64,000 nt of DNA, from contig JAVHZZ010000008.1 of assembly GCA_036250195.1 (NCBI GenBank), positions 13,716,434 through 13,780,433 on the forward strand, in the 5' to 3' direction. The notes under the pieces were generated by a model. The model was not told the origin of the DNA and did not search any database. It saw nothing but the letters and a program-made list of their open reading frames with translations. Position 1 is the first letter of the stretch, and each line of letters begins with the position of its first letter. The position numbers and the translations under genes were made by a program. This DNA comes from Mixophyes australis (lineage: Eukaryota; Chordata; Amphibia; Anura; Limnodynastidae). Shown here one piece after another: positions 54,860 to 64,000 of the stretch.

Positions 54860-55460
54860 TGAGAAAAGAAAGAAGAATGAAGAAGGAAGAAAGAAGAAAG
54901 AAGAGGAAAGAAGAACGAAGAAAGAAGAAGAACGAAGAAAGAAGAAGAACGAAGAAAGAAGAAGAACGAAGAAAGAAGAAAGAAGAAAGAAGAAGAAAGA
55001 AGAAGAAAGAAGAAAGAAGAAGAAAGAAAAAACGAAGAAAGAAGAAGAAAGAAGAAGAAAGAAGAAAGAAGAAGAAGGAAGAAGAAAGAAGAAAGAAGAA
55101 AGAAGAAGAAGAAAGAAAAAACGAAGAAAGAAGAAGAAAGAAGAAAAAAGAAGAAAGAAGCAAGAAGAAGAAAGAAAAAACAACTAAGAAGGAAGAAAAA
55201 AGAAGAAATAAGAAGAAGACAGAAGAAAAATGAAGAAAGAATAAAGAAAGAAAAAATAAGAAAGAAGAAAAAAGGAAGGAGGAAGAGGAAAGAAAAAAAA
55301 GGAAGAAGGAAGAAAACAGAAGAAGGAAGAAAAAAGAAGAAAGAAGTAAGAAGAAAGAAGAACAAAGAAGAAAGAAGGAAGAAAGAGGAAGAAATAAGAA
55401 AAAAGACATAAGAAGAAATAAGGAGTAAGAAGAAAGAAGGAAGAAGAAAGAAGAATGAAA
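54860..55460. repeat. 600-bp polypurine (GAA/GAAA)n tract
   Basis: Nearly pure A/G on the + strand, built of AAGAAGAAAGAAGAAG words. On the SLC44A5 sense strand it is pure C/T and lies about 130 bp after the donor of the exon at 55592. All open frames here (up to 245 codons of Phe/Ser/Leu or Lys/Glu/Arg) are composition artefacts. Confidence 0.95.
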
Positions 55461-55591
55461 TAAAACTATTGAAATAAAATTTGGGGCAATAATCTTTACT
55501 CTATGTATTCGAGACAGATTAACACATGGTTCAACATCTGCATTTTGTATTACACACACATATAATAACATCAACAATGAGCGTCACTTAC

Positions 55592-55665
55592 CGACGATGC
55601 CTAGCGCGATGTAGCCCAGAATCACCACTACAAAGATGATGCAGCAAATGATGTCCGTACAGTGT
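55592..55665 (-). CDS. SLC44A5: SLC44A5 exon: TM1
   Basis: 74 bp, phase 2 in and 1 out. Reads HCTDIICCIIFVVVILGYI then ALGIV. CTD..CC opens TM1 in SLC44 proteins. The residue before CTD is His where human has Ser. The acceptor is TGTATCCAG. It is the most upstream exon I can find; the N-terminal cytosolic exons should lie beyond 64000. Confidence 0.94.
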
Positions 55666-56752
55666 CTGGATACAAGGAATAAAGTGTATATTATAGTCAG
55701 AGTGAGGTGAAGCTCATGTATAGTAATAGTAATGAATACTTTCTAGTGAATACTTTTATATATTTTTAAGGATCTCTAAAATCAAGTAATAAAAACATTA
55801 TTTTATGATCTTAATTAGATGACTTTTCTCTATTAAATTATTCATTAAAAGGATGCGTACACTACCCATGCAGTCAAAATGTAAAATAAGAGACGTGTAA
55901 CTTGCGGTCATGGCGCACAGCCAAACAACTTATCTACAAAACACAAAAGCTATTTTATTTAACTCTGTGTTCCAAATAACTCTCTCCTATTCCTGACACC
56001 CCCTGTGCATGGAGGATTTCAATAAAAAGTAGTAATATTTATCTTTAGCTATCCTTTAATTGAACAGTAATTTACTTTGTATTTACTCTTTATTTTTATA
56101 TACGCTTAACACCGGTTTAAAAAAACAAAAACAACCCTGCCCCTTATACACTAATATGGGTCTCTGAGAGTAGTCCCGCACTATGCATTATTCTGGGAGC
56201 CCTCGCATTAGCAAAACAAACACAGACCATGTTTTTAACGCACTCTTCTGAGTGGAGGGAGCACAGAGATTTTACATTTATTTTACACCTATTCTGTTGT
56301 ATCTTTCTGTATTGACAAAGGATTATGCAGCAGGCCAAAAAGAGGACAGGGAAATGGTGGAATGAAAGTGGGATCCTTACTCTCCAATTACGTAAGGAGA
56401 GCAAGTAACCAATAATTGGAGAGGCTTGTAAATATTATATTTAAATGTCTTCTATAAATAGAGGAAACCACACCCGTAATGAAATGGCTGTAAGTAATGC
56501 GTAGGGTGGCTTCCCATATCACAGTTCTTCGCTTACTATGGTTCACTGTGGGTGTAAAGTATCTAAGTCACAGGCACATAGACCAGTGATTTGCTACCAC
56601 ACAAGGAGTCCTGATCTAAATCTGCTTCCCTCCATATATGCATTTCTACATTAAGAAATGGCAAATGTGATATACAGGTTGCTATTACATGGTGACAAGT
56701 GAAGATTTGACTTAATGTGAAGAAAGGAGGAAAAAATTTTAGGGGAGCACTG

Positions 56753-56756
<4 letters not shown>

Positions 56757-56788
<32 letters not shown>
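56757..56788. repeat. (TA)n microsatellite
   Basis: About 15 TA units next to the LTR-like stretch. Confidence 0.9.
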
Positions 56789-56792
<4 letters not shown>

Positions 56793-57270
56793 TTATTCTT
56801 CTCAGTGTTTTCCCACTTGCAGGAAAGTATGGTAAGGCTCCATGGTGTTATGTATGGAGAGAGAAGGGTTGGTTCCATACATAAGGTCCAGTCCGGGTCT
56901 TCCGGTCTGCCACTCTCTCAGCAGACTAATCAGGAGTTGCACCTGTGTGGTGACTGTAAAAGGCTGTTAGGCAGTTCACTCACTCTCTCATTGTCTGGGG
57001 AGAAGGTCAGATGGCTCCTGAGAGAAACTGCAACGTTGATCTGTGAGTTCCATTGTTCGGTGTAAGTGAGGGACACTAGGCCCCTCACTCTAGAGAGGGA
57101 ATACCTCTGTATTAGTTAGTAGCCAGATGGCTAGGACTTTGTTTATGTTTTGTTCTGTTTGCAAGCTGGTGAATAAAACTAGCCGAGGCTATTGAACCTG
57201 AAACACTGGATTCATGTGATTTATCTGGCTAAAGTGCAACCTTCCACCCCAGAGGACAGCATCCCTAATA
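56789..57270 (+). repeat. LTR-like repeat, probable solo LTR
   Basis: About 480 bp including AATAAA at 57172-57177 followed by ACTAGCCGAGGCTATTGAAC and a CACTGGATTCATGTGATTT stretch. The AATAAAACTAGC(C/T)GAGGCT core recurs at 26229. No internal retroviral genes adjoin it. LTR status and family are inferred; exact ends are not defined. Confidence 0.5.
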
Positions 57271-57279
57271 CGATCTTGT

Positions 57280-57282
<3 letters not shown>

Positions 57283-57311
<29 letters not shown>
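57283..57311. repeat. (TA)n microsatellite
   Basis: About 14 TA units. Confidence 0.9.
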
Positions 57312-57314
<3 letters not shown>

Positions 57315-58181
57315 ACCGACGCACGGTCCTATTAAAAGTATAGGACGAGACCCATCCTCCACCAGCCCTGAGCTTGTACATGCCATACACAGGAAGAAAT
57401 GATTCACTCTCTCCACCCTTATACAATAATTTCCCTGCGCAAACTATCCATTTCTGCACTGCTCAGCTAGACCAGGTTCATCTGTGCGCCTACTCCGTAC
57501 TCTGCTAGTAATGTCTTTACTTCACCTGACTCCTACCCTCTGCCAGTGCAAACTGTTGCTCCTCAGACTGTAAACCTATGCGCTCCAGGGTGAATATAGG
57601 TGAATACGGGGCCAAAAGAACTTGAGCAGTCCTTTTGCTACAATGTATGTACACGTTCATGTTTCGGCATACGTTCGTTTGCGTTGCGTATCTTGCGTGA
57701 TTCCACAGTGCGCTTTCCCAGAAACAGACATTACGCCAATGAGCAGGCAATTCATGTCGCGCACAACTGACGTTTACGATTATTTGCAACTAGAGAGGTG
57801 GGACGGGCGGACTAACGTAGGCCATGTATGGTAAGGAGTTGTTCCGACGCATATGCGGACAATTCTCATCTTGAGTTTGTCGTAAGTACTCTTGCTTTTA
57901 CCTGTGTCTTTTGCACTCATACAAGGCAGATGAAACTGCCGACAGATAGTGATGACCGACACGGCGTAGTCTTTAATTTAAAAATGACACTAGCTATCAC
58001 AGAATAACTCTATGCAACTAAGCTATCCTATTAAAACACATAGTATGTACAGTACACATTGAAGTCATCTTTATTTACATAATTATTGTAAAAAATATAT
58101 ATTTGTAAATAAAAAAAATTAGATAAATGATACCATTAGCTGTTACTTTATAATAAATTAAAATACAAGTTTTACGTGTTC

Positions 58182-58390
58182 CGTTGTGACTTTTTATTGT
58201 ATAAACACATGTACGTATACTGCTGTCTGTTCTACGTGTCTACGTACGGCAAGTGCTGTTTAGGCAGAATGTACTTGCACCCAGATCCAAATAAAAACGT
58301 GTCTTGAGATATCCTTGGGTTTGAATACGACACAGTTGCATGCTCTTTTTAAACACGGAACTTACATACAAGTTGCATCCGGACACGAAA
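58182..58390 (-). repeat. Unnamed interspersed repeat, copy B
   Basis: The reverse strand carries GATGCAACTTGTATGTAAGTT, TTCTGCCTAAACAGCACTTG and ACAATAAAAAGTCACAAC in the same order as 50456-50668. CpG-rich sequence from about 57608 to 57990 may be the other part of the same insertion. Confidence 0.58.
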
Positions 58391-59162
58391 CAGTCCCTAA
58401 GTACCTACTTGACTAGGCAGGCAAAGGTATATGTCAATCATATGTTAAACGTACCAGCTTCTAGAAATGACAAACAGCTGAAAATTTCCATTGCAGTTTT
58501 CGAGTTGTGCTGTGACATTCAAGGCTATTTCACAGCAAAGATTTTAATAACACCAGACTACCTCGCTCTCCTCGCTCTCTGACACCTCGTCTCTCAGCTG
58601 AGGCTTTTGCTGCTCACCTACTCCCAACTTTTATTCACAGTTTCCCTCTAATTACCCTGAGGCAAGAATCAGAAAGTGTCACAAAAACTTACCATGCAGC
58701 AGTATTAAATATTAAAATTGTACTTTGTAAGCGAAGTGAAAACCAGCGCTGTCAGGCGGAGATTTGATTCCGTCTAGAACCTGCCACGGAGCTCAGCCGG
58801 GATGTGGAATAAAGTGATTAGATCTTATCACCAGGTGAGAGCACCGTTTCCCATTCCTAAATAATTCCTGACATTTCATACCAACAACAAAGCACAACAA
58901 AGCTTCTGTGAATATGTTTCACCAGATAAGCAAAGATTTAAGTCAATAACAAATGGAATAAGAAACCTGATGCATTAGTAAATGTATATATTATATATTA
59001 TTTATATCTAACAAAAATCAATAAGAAAAAAATACTCATTGCACCCATGTAAAGCTCTGACCATATTCACATTTGAAAACAGAGTGGGGGACTCAGGGGG
59101 TGCAGAGGTCTTGAAGGTGGAGGAAACCTATCATTGTCGGGCCCCCTGACCTCCAGGCCTCT

Positions 59163-60790
59163 TAGTCGAATCCCCTGTAGTTCCTTCCCTGCTTACAGTC
59201 ACTACAGGAGGAAATACACAGTGACACACAGCTTCATCACTGTGCAATTCCTCCTGCACCCCCTATAGGTCTGTCCCTGCTTACAGTCACTACATAAGGA
59301 AATACAGTGATACACAGCTTCATCACTGTGCAATTCCTCCTGCACCCCCTATAGGTCTGTCCCTGCTTACAGTCACTACATAAGGAAATACACAGTGACA
59401 CACAGAAGCATCACTGTGTGATTCCTCCTGCACCCCCTATAGGTCTGCCCCTGCTTACAGTCACAACATAAGGAAATACACAGTGACACACAGAAGCATC
59501 ACTGTGTGATTCCTCCTGCACGCCCTATAGTTCCATCCCTGCTTACAGTCACTACATAAAGAAATACATAGTGTCACACAGAAGCATCACTGTGTGATTC
59601 CTGCTGCGCTCCCCTATAGCTCCGCTACGGCTTACAGTCACAACATAAGGAAATACACAGTGACACACAGAAGCATCACTGTGCAATTCCTCCTGCACAC
59701 CCTATAGTTCCATCCCTGCTTACAGTCACTACATAAAGAAATTCATAGTGTCACACAGAAGCATCACTGTGTGATTCCTGCTGCGCTCCCCTATAGCTCC
59801 GCTACGGCTTACAGTCACAATATAGGGAAATACAAAGTGACACAGAAGCATCCTCCTGCACCCCCTATAGTTACACCCCTTCTTAGTCACTACAGAAGGA
59901 AATACACAGTGACACACAGAAGCATCACTGTGCAATTCCTCCTGCACCCCCTATAGTTACACCCCTGCTTAGTTACTACATATGAAAATACACAGTAACA
60001 CACAGAAGTATCACTGTGCGATTCCTCCTGCACCCCCTATAGTTCCGCGCCTGCTTAGTAACTACATAAGGCAATACACAGTGACACACAGAAGCATCAC
60101 TGTGCAATTCCTCCTGCACCCCCTATAGTTACACCCCTGCTTAGTTACTACATATGAAAATACACAGTGACACACAGAAACATCACTGTGTGATTCCTCC
60201 TGCACCCCCTATAGTTCTGCCCCTGATTAGTATAAGGACATACACAGTGACACACAGAAACATCACTGTGCGATTCTTCTGCACCCCCTATAGTTCCGCC
60301 CCTGCTTACAGTCACTACATAAAGAAAAATATAGTGACACACAGAAGCATCTCCGTGCTATTCCTCCTGCACCCCCTATAGGTATGCCCATGCTTAGTCA
60401 CTACAGAAGGAAATACACAGCGACACACTGAAACATCATTGGGTCACTGTGCAATTCCTCCTGCACCACCTATAGTTCCGCCCCTGCTTACAGTGACTAC
60501 GTAAGAAAATACACAGGGACACACAGAAGCTTCACTGTGCGCTTCCTCCTGCACCCCCTATAGGTCTACCCCTGCTTACAGTCACTCCATAAGGAAATAC
60601 ACAGTGATACACAGAAGCATCACTGTGCGTTTCCTCCTGCACCCGCTATAGTTCCGCCCTTGCTTACAGTCACTACATAAGGAAATACACAGTGATAAAC
60701 AGAAGCATCGCTGTGCATTTCCTCCTGCACTCCCTATAGTTCCACCCCTGCTTAGTCACTGTGCTATTCCTCCTGCAGTCACTGCATGAG
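59163..60790. repeat. Tandem array, about 88-bp unit, 18 or so copies
   Basis: Unit words: CCTGCTTACAGTCACTACAT, AAGGAAATACACAGTGACAC, ACAGAAGCATCACTGTG, ATTCCTCCTGCACCCCCTAT. Spacing is 86-89 bp with frequent small deletions (for example loss of ACAGTC). Moderately diverged. Short open frames inside are not genes. Confidence 0.93.
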
Positions 60791-61184
60791 AAAAAGGCTG
60801 GCGACTGGTACCAGGGAGAGAGAGGTTGTGCCCTCCCTGCTCTGTACCTCCGGTACCCTCCTTCCTAACAGCATCTCACTTTTCCTACTGTGAATGGTCT
60901 GTGCATCATTTCACCAGGAGTGGGGCTAATGGGGATGGATGGGCAGCAGTCTGCTGACTGTGGGGCATAATGGGTATTCTGACAACTAAGGGAGAACAGC
61001 CCTGTTTACAGCTGGGATTGCTATTGAACCGAGGAGGTGGCAGCTCCGTTTCTCCGAAGAGTTTGCAGTTTCCTTTTACTACCACACACACATGCAAAGA
61101 TCCCACACCCTCTGCTACTAAAGACAAACTGATTGTAAGTCACGACACACACACGTTTCCAACAAGGAGCTGCTCCATCATAAA

Positions 61185-61320
61185 ATCATACTTGTCCACT
61201 CTCCTGGACTTTTCTGGGAGACTACTGAATTCCGGATAGGTCTCCCAGATTCCCAAGAGAGCAGGGCATTCCTCCGCATCCTGCCCACTTCCTAGTGAAG
61301 CGAGCAGTATGAGAGCCTCC
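61185..61320. repeat. Diverged relative of the CATACTT hAT MITE
   Basis: CATACTTGTCCACTCTCCTGG and TGCCCACTTCCTAGTGAAGC echo the reverse strand of 26365-26625. No clean ends or target duplication. Confidence 0.5.
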
Positions 61321-62726
61321 ATGACTTGGTTCTTGGTGAATCGCATCATTTTGACCCTGAGCCCCAAAAGGACACATACATGTCATTGTGTCACCGCTGC
61401 AGGGCCAGAGTAACGAGATTCACCTGCCCTGATCTGTCCTCACACCCCACCTCTCCTCTGGGATCCACCAGAGGGAAGGAGTAAAAAGTCGGTAAGTAAG
61501 GTTAAAAGTATTTACAGAATTCTTCATCCGAGATTGTTTGTGTCGCTCATGATCACCCTGAATGACAGAGGCTTTATAAGGGTGATGTGAGCAGCCAACA
61601 GTCTGCAGTATATCAGTTATAAGTACATTTTATCTACCAAATACAGAACGTGAGGTGGCAAAACAGTGACTAACCACGCTGTTGTCACATTGTACAGCAC
61701 TAAAAATAACCTCTATAATATTTCAGCTTACACAGCACAGGTTTAACACATCTTAATTAGCAACAGTTTTATATTACCCAATTACCTAATCTCTGTAATG
61801 CCGACTGTTCCCCACACGTTACTTTTTGTATATAGAAATCTTTGAGAACTGTCCACTTGGCTGTACAATGTTTGTATACAAAGAGGTCATTTACAAACTT
61901 AAAAACACCTGCAGATGTACAGGGTTTCATTTTGCAGTAAAGTGACAAATTGTCTTGCCCCTGGGCACCCTTCCCACAAATATTGATTGAGCGTCTTCCA
62001 CTCTCTGTGTATGACAGTTGCCCGATGTGGGCAGCAAAAAGAGCGATATTATGGGCTGATTCAATTCTCCATGGGCTTAGCTGGTCTCAGCTGTGGCATC
62101 GAACACCAAGGGGAAAATTTAATTGAGGAGATGTGGCGCGCGGACATAGCTCCGCACACATTGTTGGCAATTACGGTAGAAACCTTTGCTCATTCTTCCT
62201 CGCCGCAAAGTGTCTCACGGACATTCCGGAGACTCGTCGCGGCTAATTGAACCCCCCCGTCCCGCCCAAAGAATCAGAGCCCCTGTCTTATGTACCCTGG
62301 GCCCCTGCCTTAACTGCCCAGAGCCTGCCAAAATCTTAATCTAGTACTGTCAAGAATGTCAGCCAAGCCCAGCGATAGAGAAACTCTTCCTAACGTTAGA
62401 GAAAAGTCATGCCCAGGGATTACTTGAACAGACAAGAGACAGAAAGGAGCTTACATGGGTTTTTGCTAATCAACGTGAGAGGACCCAGAATTGCATTTTA
62501 AAGGGGGTCCCCAATTTCAGAGAATTCTATTGCCCAGGCAGATTTGTTTATTGTCATTATCATAAGAATTAATAAAAAATAAGGTAATTTCTGTGTGTTG
62601 TAGATAATAATATAAACACAGAAGATCTCTTGTCATGTTTAAGGGCTACTCAGTACCCGGTAGATGAATTCTCTGAAGGTGGAGACCTCCTTTAAGATCA
62701 ACTTATATTAAGTCACAGGTATTAGC

Positions 62727-63025
62727 ATCATCAGCTATTTATATAGCGCCACTAATTCCGCAGCGCTGTACAGGGAACTCACTCACATCAGTCCCTGCCC
62801 CATTGGAGCTTACAGTCCCTAAGACACAGAGATACTAGGTTCAATTTGATAGCAGCCAATTAACCTACTAGTATGTTTTTGGAGTGTGGGAGGAAACCGG
62901 AGGAAACCCACGCAAACACAGGGAGAACATAGAAACGCCACACAGATAAGGCCATGGTCGGGAATCAAACTCATGATTCCAGTGCTGTGAGGCAGAAGTG
63001 TTAACCACTGAGCCACCGTGCTGCA
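62727..63025 (-). repeat. tRNA-derived SINE with L2-like tail, full-length copy
   Basis: On the reverse strand it starts GCAGCACGGTGGCTCAGTGG. A box TGGCTCAGTGG is at 63005-63015 and B box GAGTTTGATTCCC at 62960-62972, both close to the RNA polymerase III consensus. The core (GTTTGCGTGGGTTTCCTCC) and the L2-like tail ending GGCGCTATATAAATAGCTG ATG ATG follow. It is the best-preserved SINE here. Confidence 0.88.
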
Positions 63026-63754
63026 GGTATTAGCCAGTACTGATGTGGTTTTATTGCCTTCTCTATAAATATGCAGCTCATAGCAGAGTACATTACATAG
63101 ACCATTCATTCTCTGCTGTAACTGTAACATCTCTCATTTGGCTGCACGCACAGCTCAGTAGTATATTGGCAGAGTGGACGGAGCTGTAGAAACAGACGAG
63201 GACGCTCTGTATTCATTAAGCAGTGGAATACTGTCAACCACATGGTAACAATCTCTCTCTTCGCACTTGGAAGGGAGAGGAATGAATCAATGTCATTATA
63301 ATGTTGGAGAGAATGTGGGGGCATCAATGTTACAATGAAAAAGAATGTTCAATTAGATACATTTCTGGAATTCTTCCGGATCTTTTTAAATTGTGGCATC
63401 TGTCGGCTTAGCACAGTCCTACCAGTTTGGCAAGGAAAACGAATCAGACAGCTTGATGGTTGTTTATAAAGAAAGCGCAGGGCAAGTGGTCATATTGGGA
63501 TTTGTTAGTCATTAACGCTCGTTCTGCTGCAAAATACATCCCTTGTCCAGCACCCCGTATTAAATGACAGAAAATGCTTTACTTTTAATTAGGCTGATTT
63601 CACATCTTAGTAAACTCAAAATACCACATTCACAAGACACGCCTCTTGCTCCGTGATGTCACTAGGAACTAGCGAATTGATAGGCCGAGAATGAATTCAG
63701 GCCACACCAATTCAGTAGGAAGGGGTAGAGAGGGCACCGGGTCAGTTGGTGCCT

Positions 63755-64000
63755 AAAGGCCGAATTCATTAAGGAGAGTAAGGCAAAAAAAAGGAGTACA
63801 TTTTCTCCTGGATAAACCATGTCACAATACAAGGGGTGCAAACTAGTTTATTATTTAGTTAAATACTGGCTGATTTTTCATGTAGCACACAAATACTTGA
63901 TAGCTTTATGTAAAAATTTAAAATTGACCTAGGACATGCCCTAATCCAACTATAAATCTGTCCCCACATTTTAAATTTATCTTGCTCTCCAATGCAACAT
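63755..64000. mobile_element. Partial MITE of the GGGCCTGATT hairpin family
   Basis: GGCCGAATTCATTAAGGAGA, then CTCCTGGATAAACCATGTCAC, ACAAGGGGTGCAAACTAG and CATGTAGCACACAAATACTT match the left arm at 16268-16420. It is more diverged, and the right arm is lost or outside the window. Confidence 0.7.

Larger units (their letters stand above)
51746..55591 (-). other. SLC44A5: SLC44A5 intron
   Basis: 3.8 kb holding a diverged minisatellite (51865-52265), a hAT-like element (53375-53946) and the polypurine tract (54860-55460). 52300-53370 and 53960-54850 show no feature. Confidence 0.75.
6905..55665 (-). other. SLC44A5: SLC44A5 gene (overview; 5' end outside window)
   Basis: Choline transporter-like protein 5, a multi-pass membrane protein of the SLC44/CTL family (choline_transpo domain). 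Twenty coding exons on the minus strand all have GT-AG borders and matching phases. Together they give 2041 coding bases: one base completing a split codon, then 679 amino acids and TAA. Human CTL5 is about 719 residues, so only about 35-40 N-terminal residues are missing. Visible family features are the CTDIICC motif of TM1, a cysteine-rich first extracellular loop with NKT and NVT sequons, [12 protein letters not shown] before TM2, [30 protein letters not shown], and the C-terminal EDLERNDGS. SLC44A5 rather than another SLC44 member is chosen from residue similarity and from its LHX8 neighbour. Confidence 0.92.
55666..64000 (-). other. SLC44A5: SLC44A5 intron (partial)
   Basis: At least 8.3 kb. 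I looked for the preceding exon (a DPxFKGPxxNR-type N-terminus) and did not find it. It holds (TA)n runs, an LTR-like stretch, an unnamed repeat, an 88-bp array, a SINE and a partial MITE. 55670-56750 and 61380-62720 show no feature. Confidence 0.7.

Noticed and set aside
54758..55577. Long Phe/Ser/Leu-rich and Lys/Glu-rich open frames
   Set aside because: Composition artefact of the (GAA/GAAA)n tract.
62960..63015. tRNA gene (A and B boxes present)
   Set aside because: No cloverleaf can be completed; the boxes are followed by the SINE core and L2-like tail.

Overview
The window is vertebrate nuclear DNA, most probably from a frog (anuran amphibian) outside Xenopus. The evidence is intron-split vertebrate genes with GT-AG junctions, CpG-poor AT-rich introns, and dense small repeats: hAT MITEs with 8-bp target duplications, PIF/Harbinger-like MITEs with TAA duplications, a tRNA-headed SINE with an L2-like tail, and many minisatellites. 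No prokaryotic gene, CRISPR array or RNA gene is present. The species is inferred, not proven.

Two genes converge. On the + strand, 622-3940 holds the last three coding exons of the LIM-homeobox gene LHX8: the second half of the homeodomain, the C-terminal tail, the stop and the 3' UTR. On the - strand, 55665 down to about 6900 holds twenty consecutive coding exons of SLC44A5 (choline transporter-like protein 5). They run from transmembrane segment 1 to the stop at 9556-9558, followed by a 3' UTR of about 2.6 kb. All twenty exons join in phase to 679 amino acids; only the short N-terminus and 5' UTR are missing and should lie beyond 64000. LHX8 and SLC44A5 are also neighbours in human, so this is conserved synteny.

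Most of the rest is intronic repeat. The standout is a 4692-bp insertion at 27397-32088 in the 9.9-kb intron between the exons at 32889 and 22996. It has hAT-type ends (TAGAGATGG), a perfect 8-bp target duplication (CTGTAAAT), a TATA promoter, thirty head-to-tail copies of an exactly 100-bp satellite unit, a 219-codon ORF of unknown function, and a second, different tandem repeat of about 100 bp spanning the ORF's 3' end.

Other tandem arrays: 29-bp units filling most of the intron at 19151-20104, 36-bp units at 23582-24815, 45-bp G-rich units at 34205-34480, units of about 60 bp at 34660-34945, 29-bp units at 43330-44425 grading into older 32-bp units, units of about 42 bp at 51865-52265, a 600-bp polypurine tract at 54860-55460, and units of about 88 bp at 59163-60790. 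Most long open frames in the window are shadows of these arrays. Assignments rest on reading and remembered family features; no database search was run.
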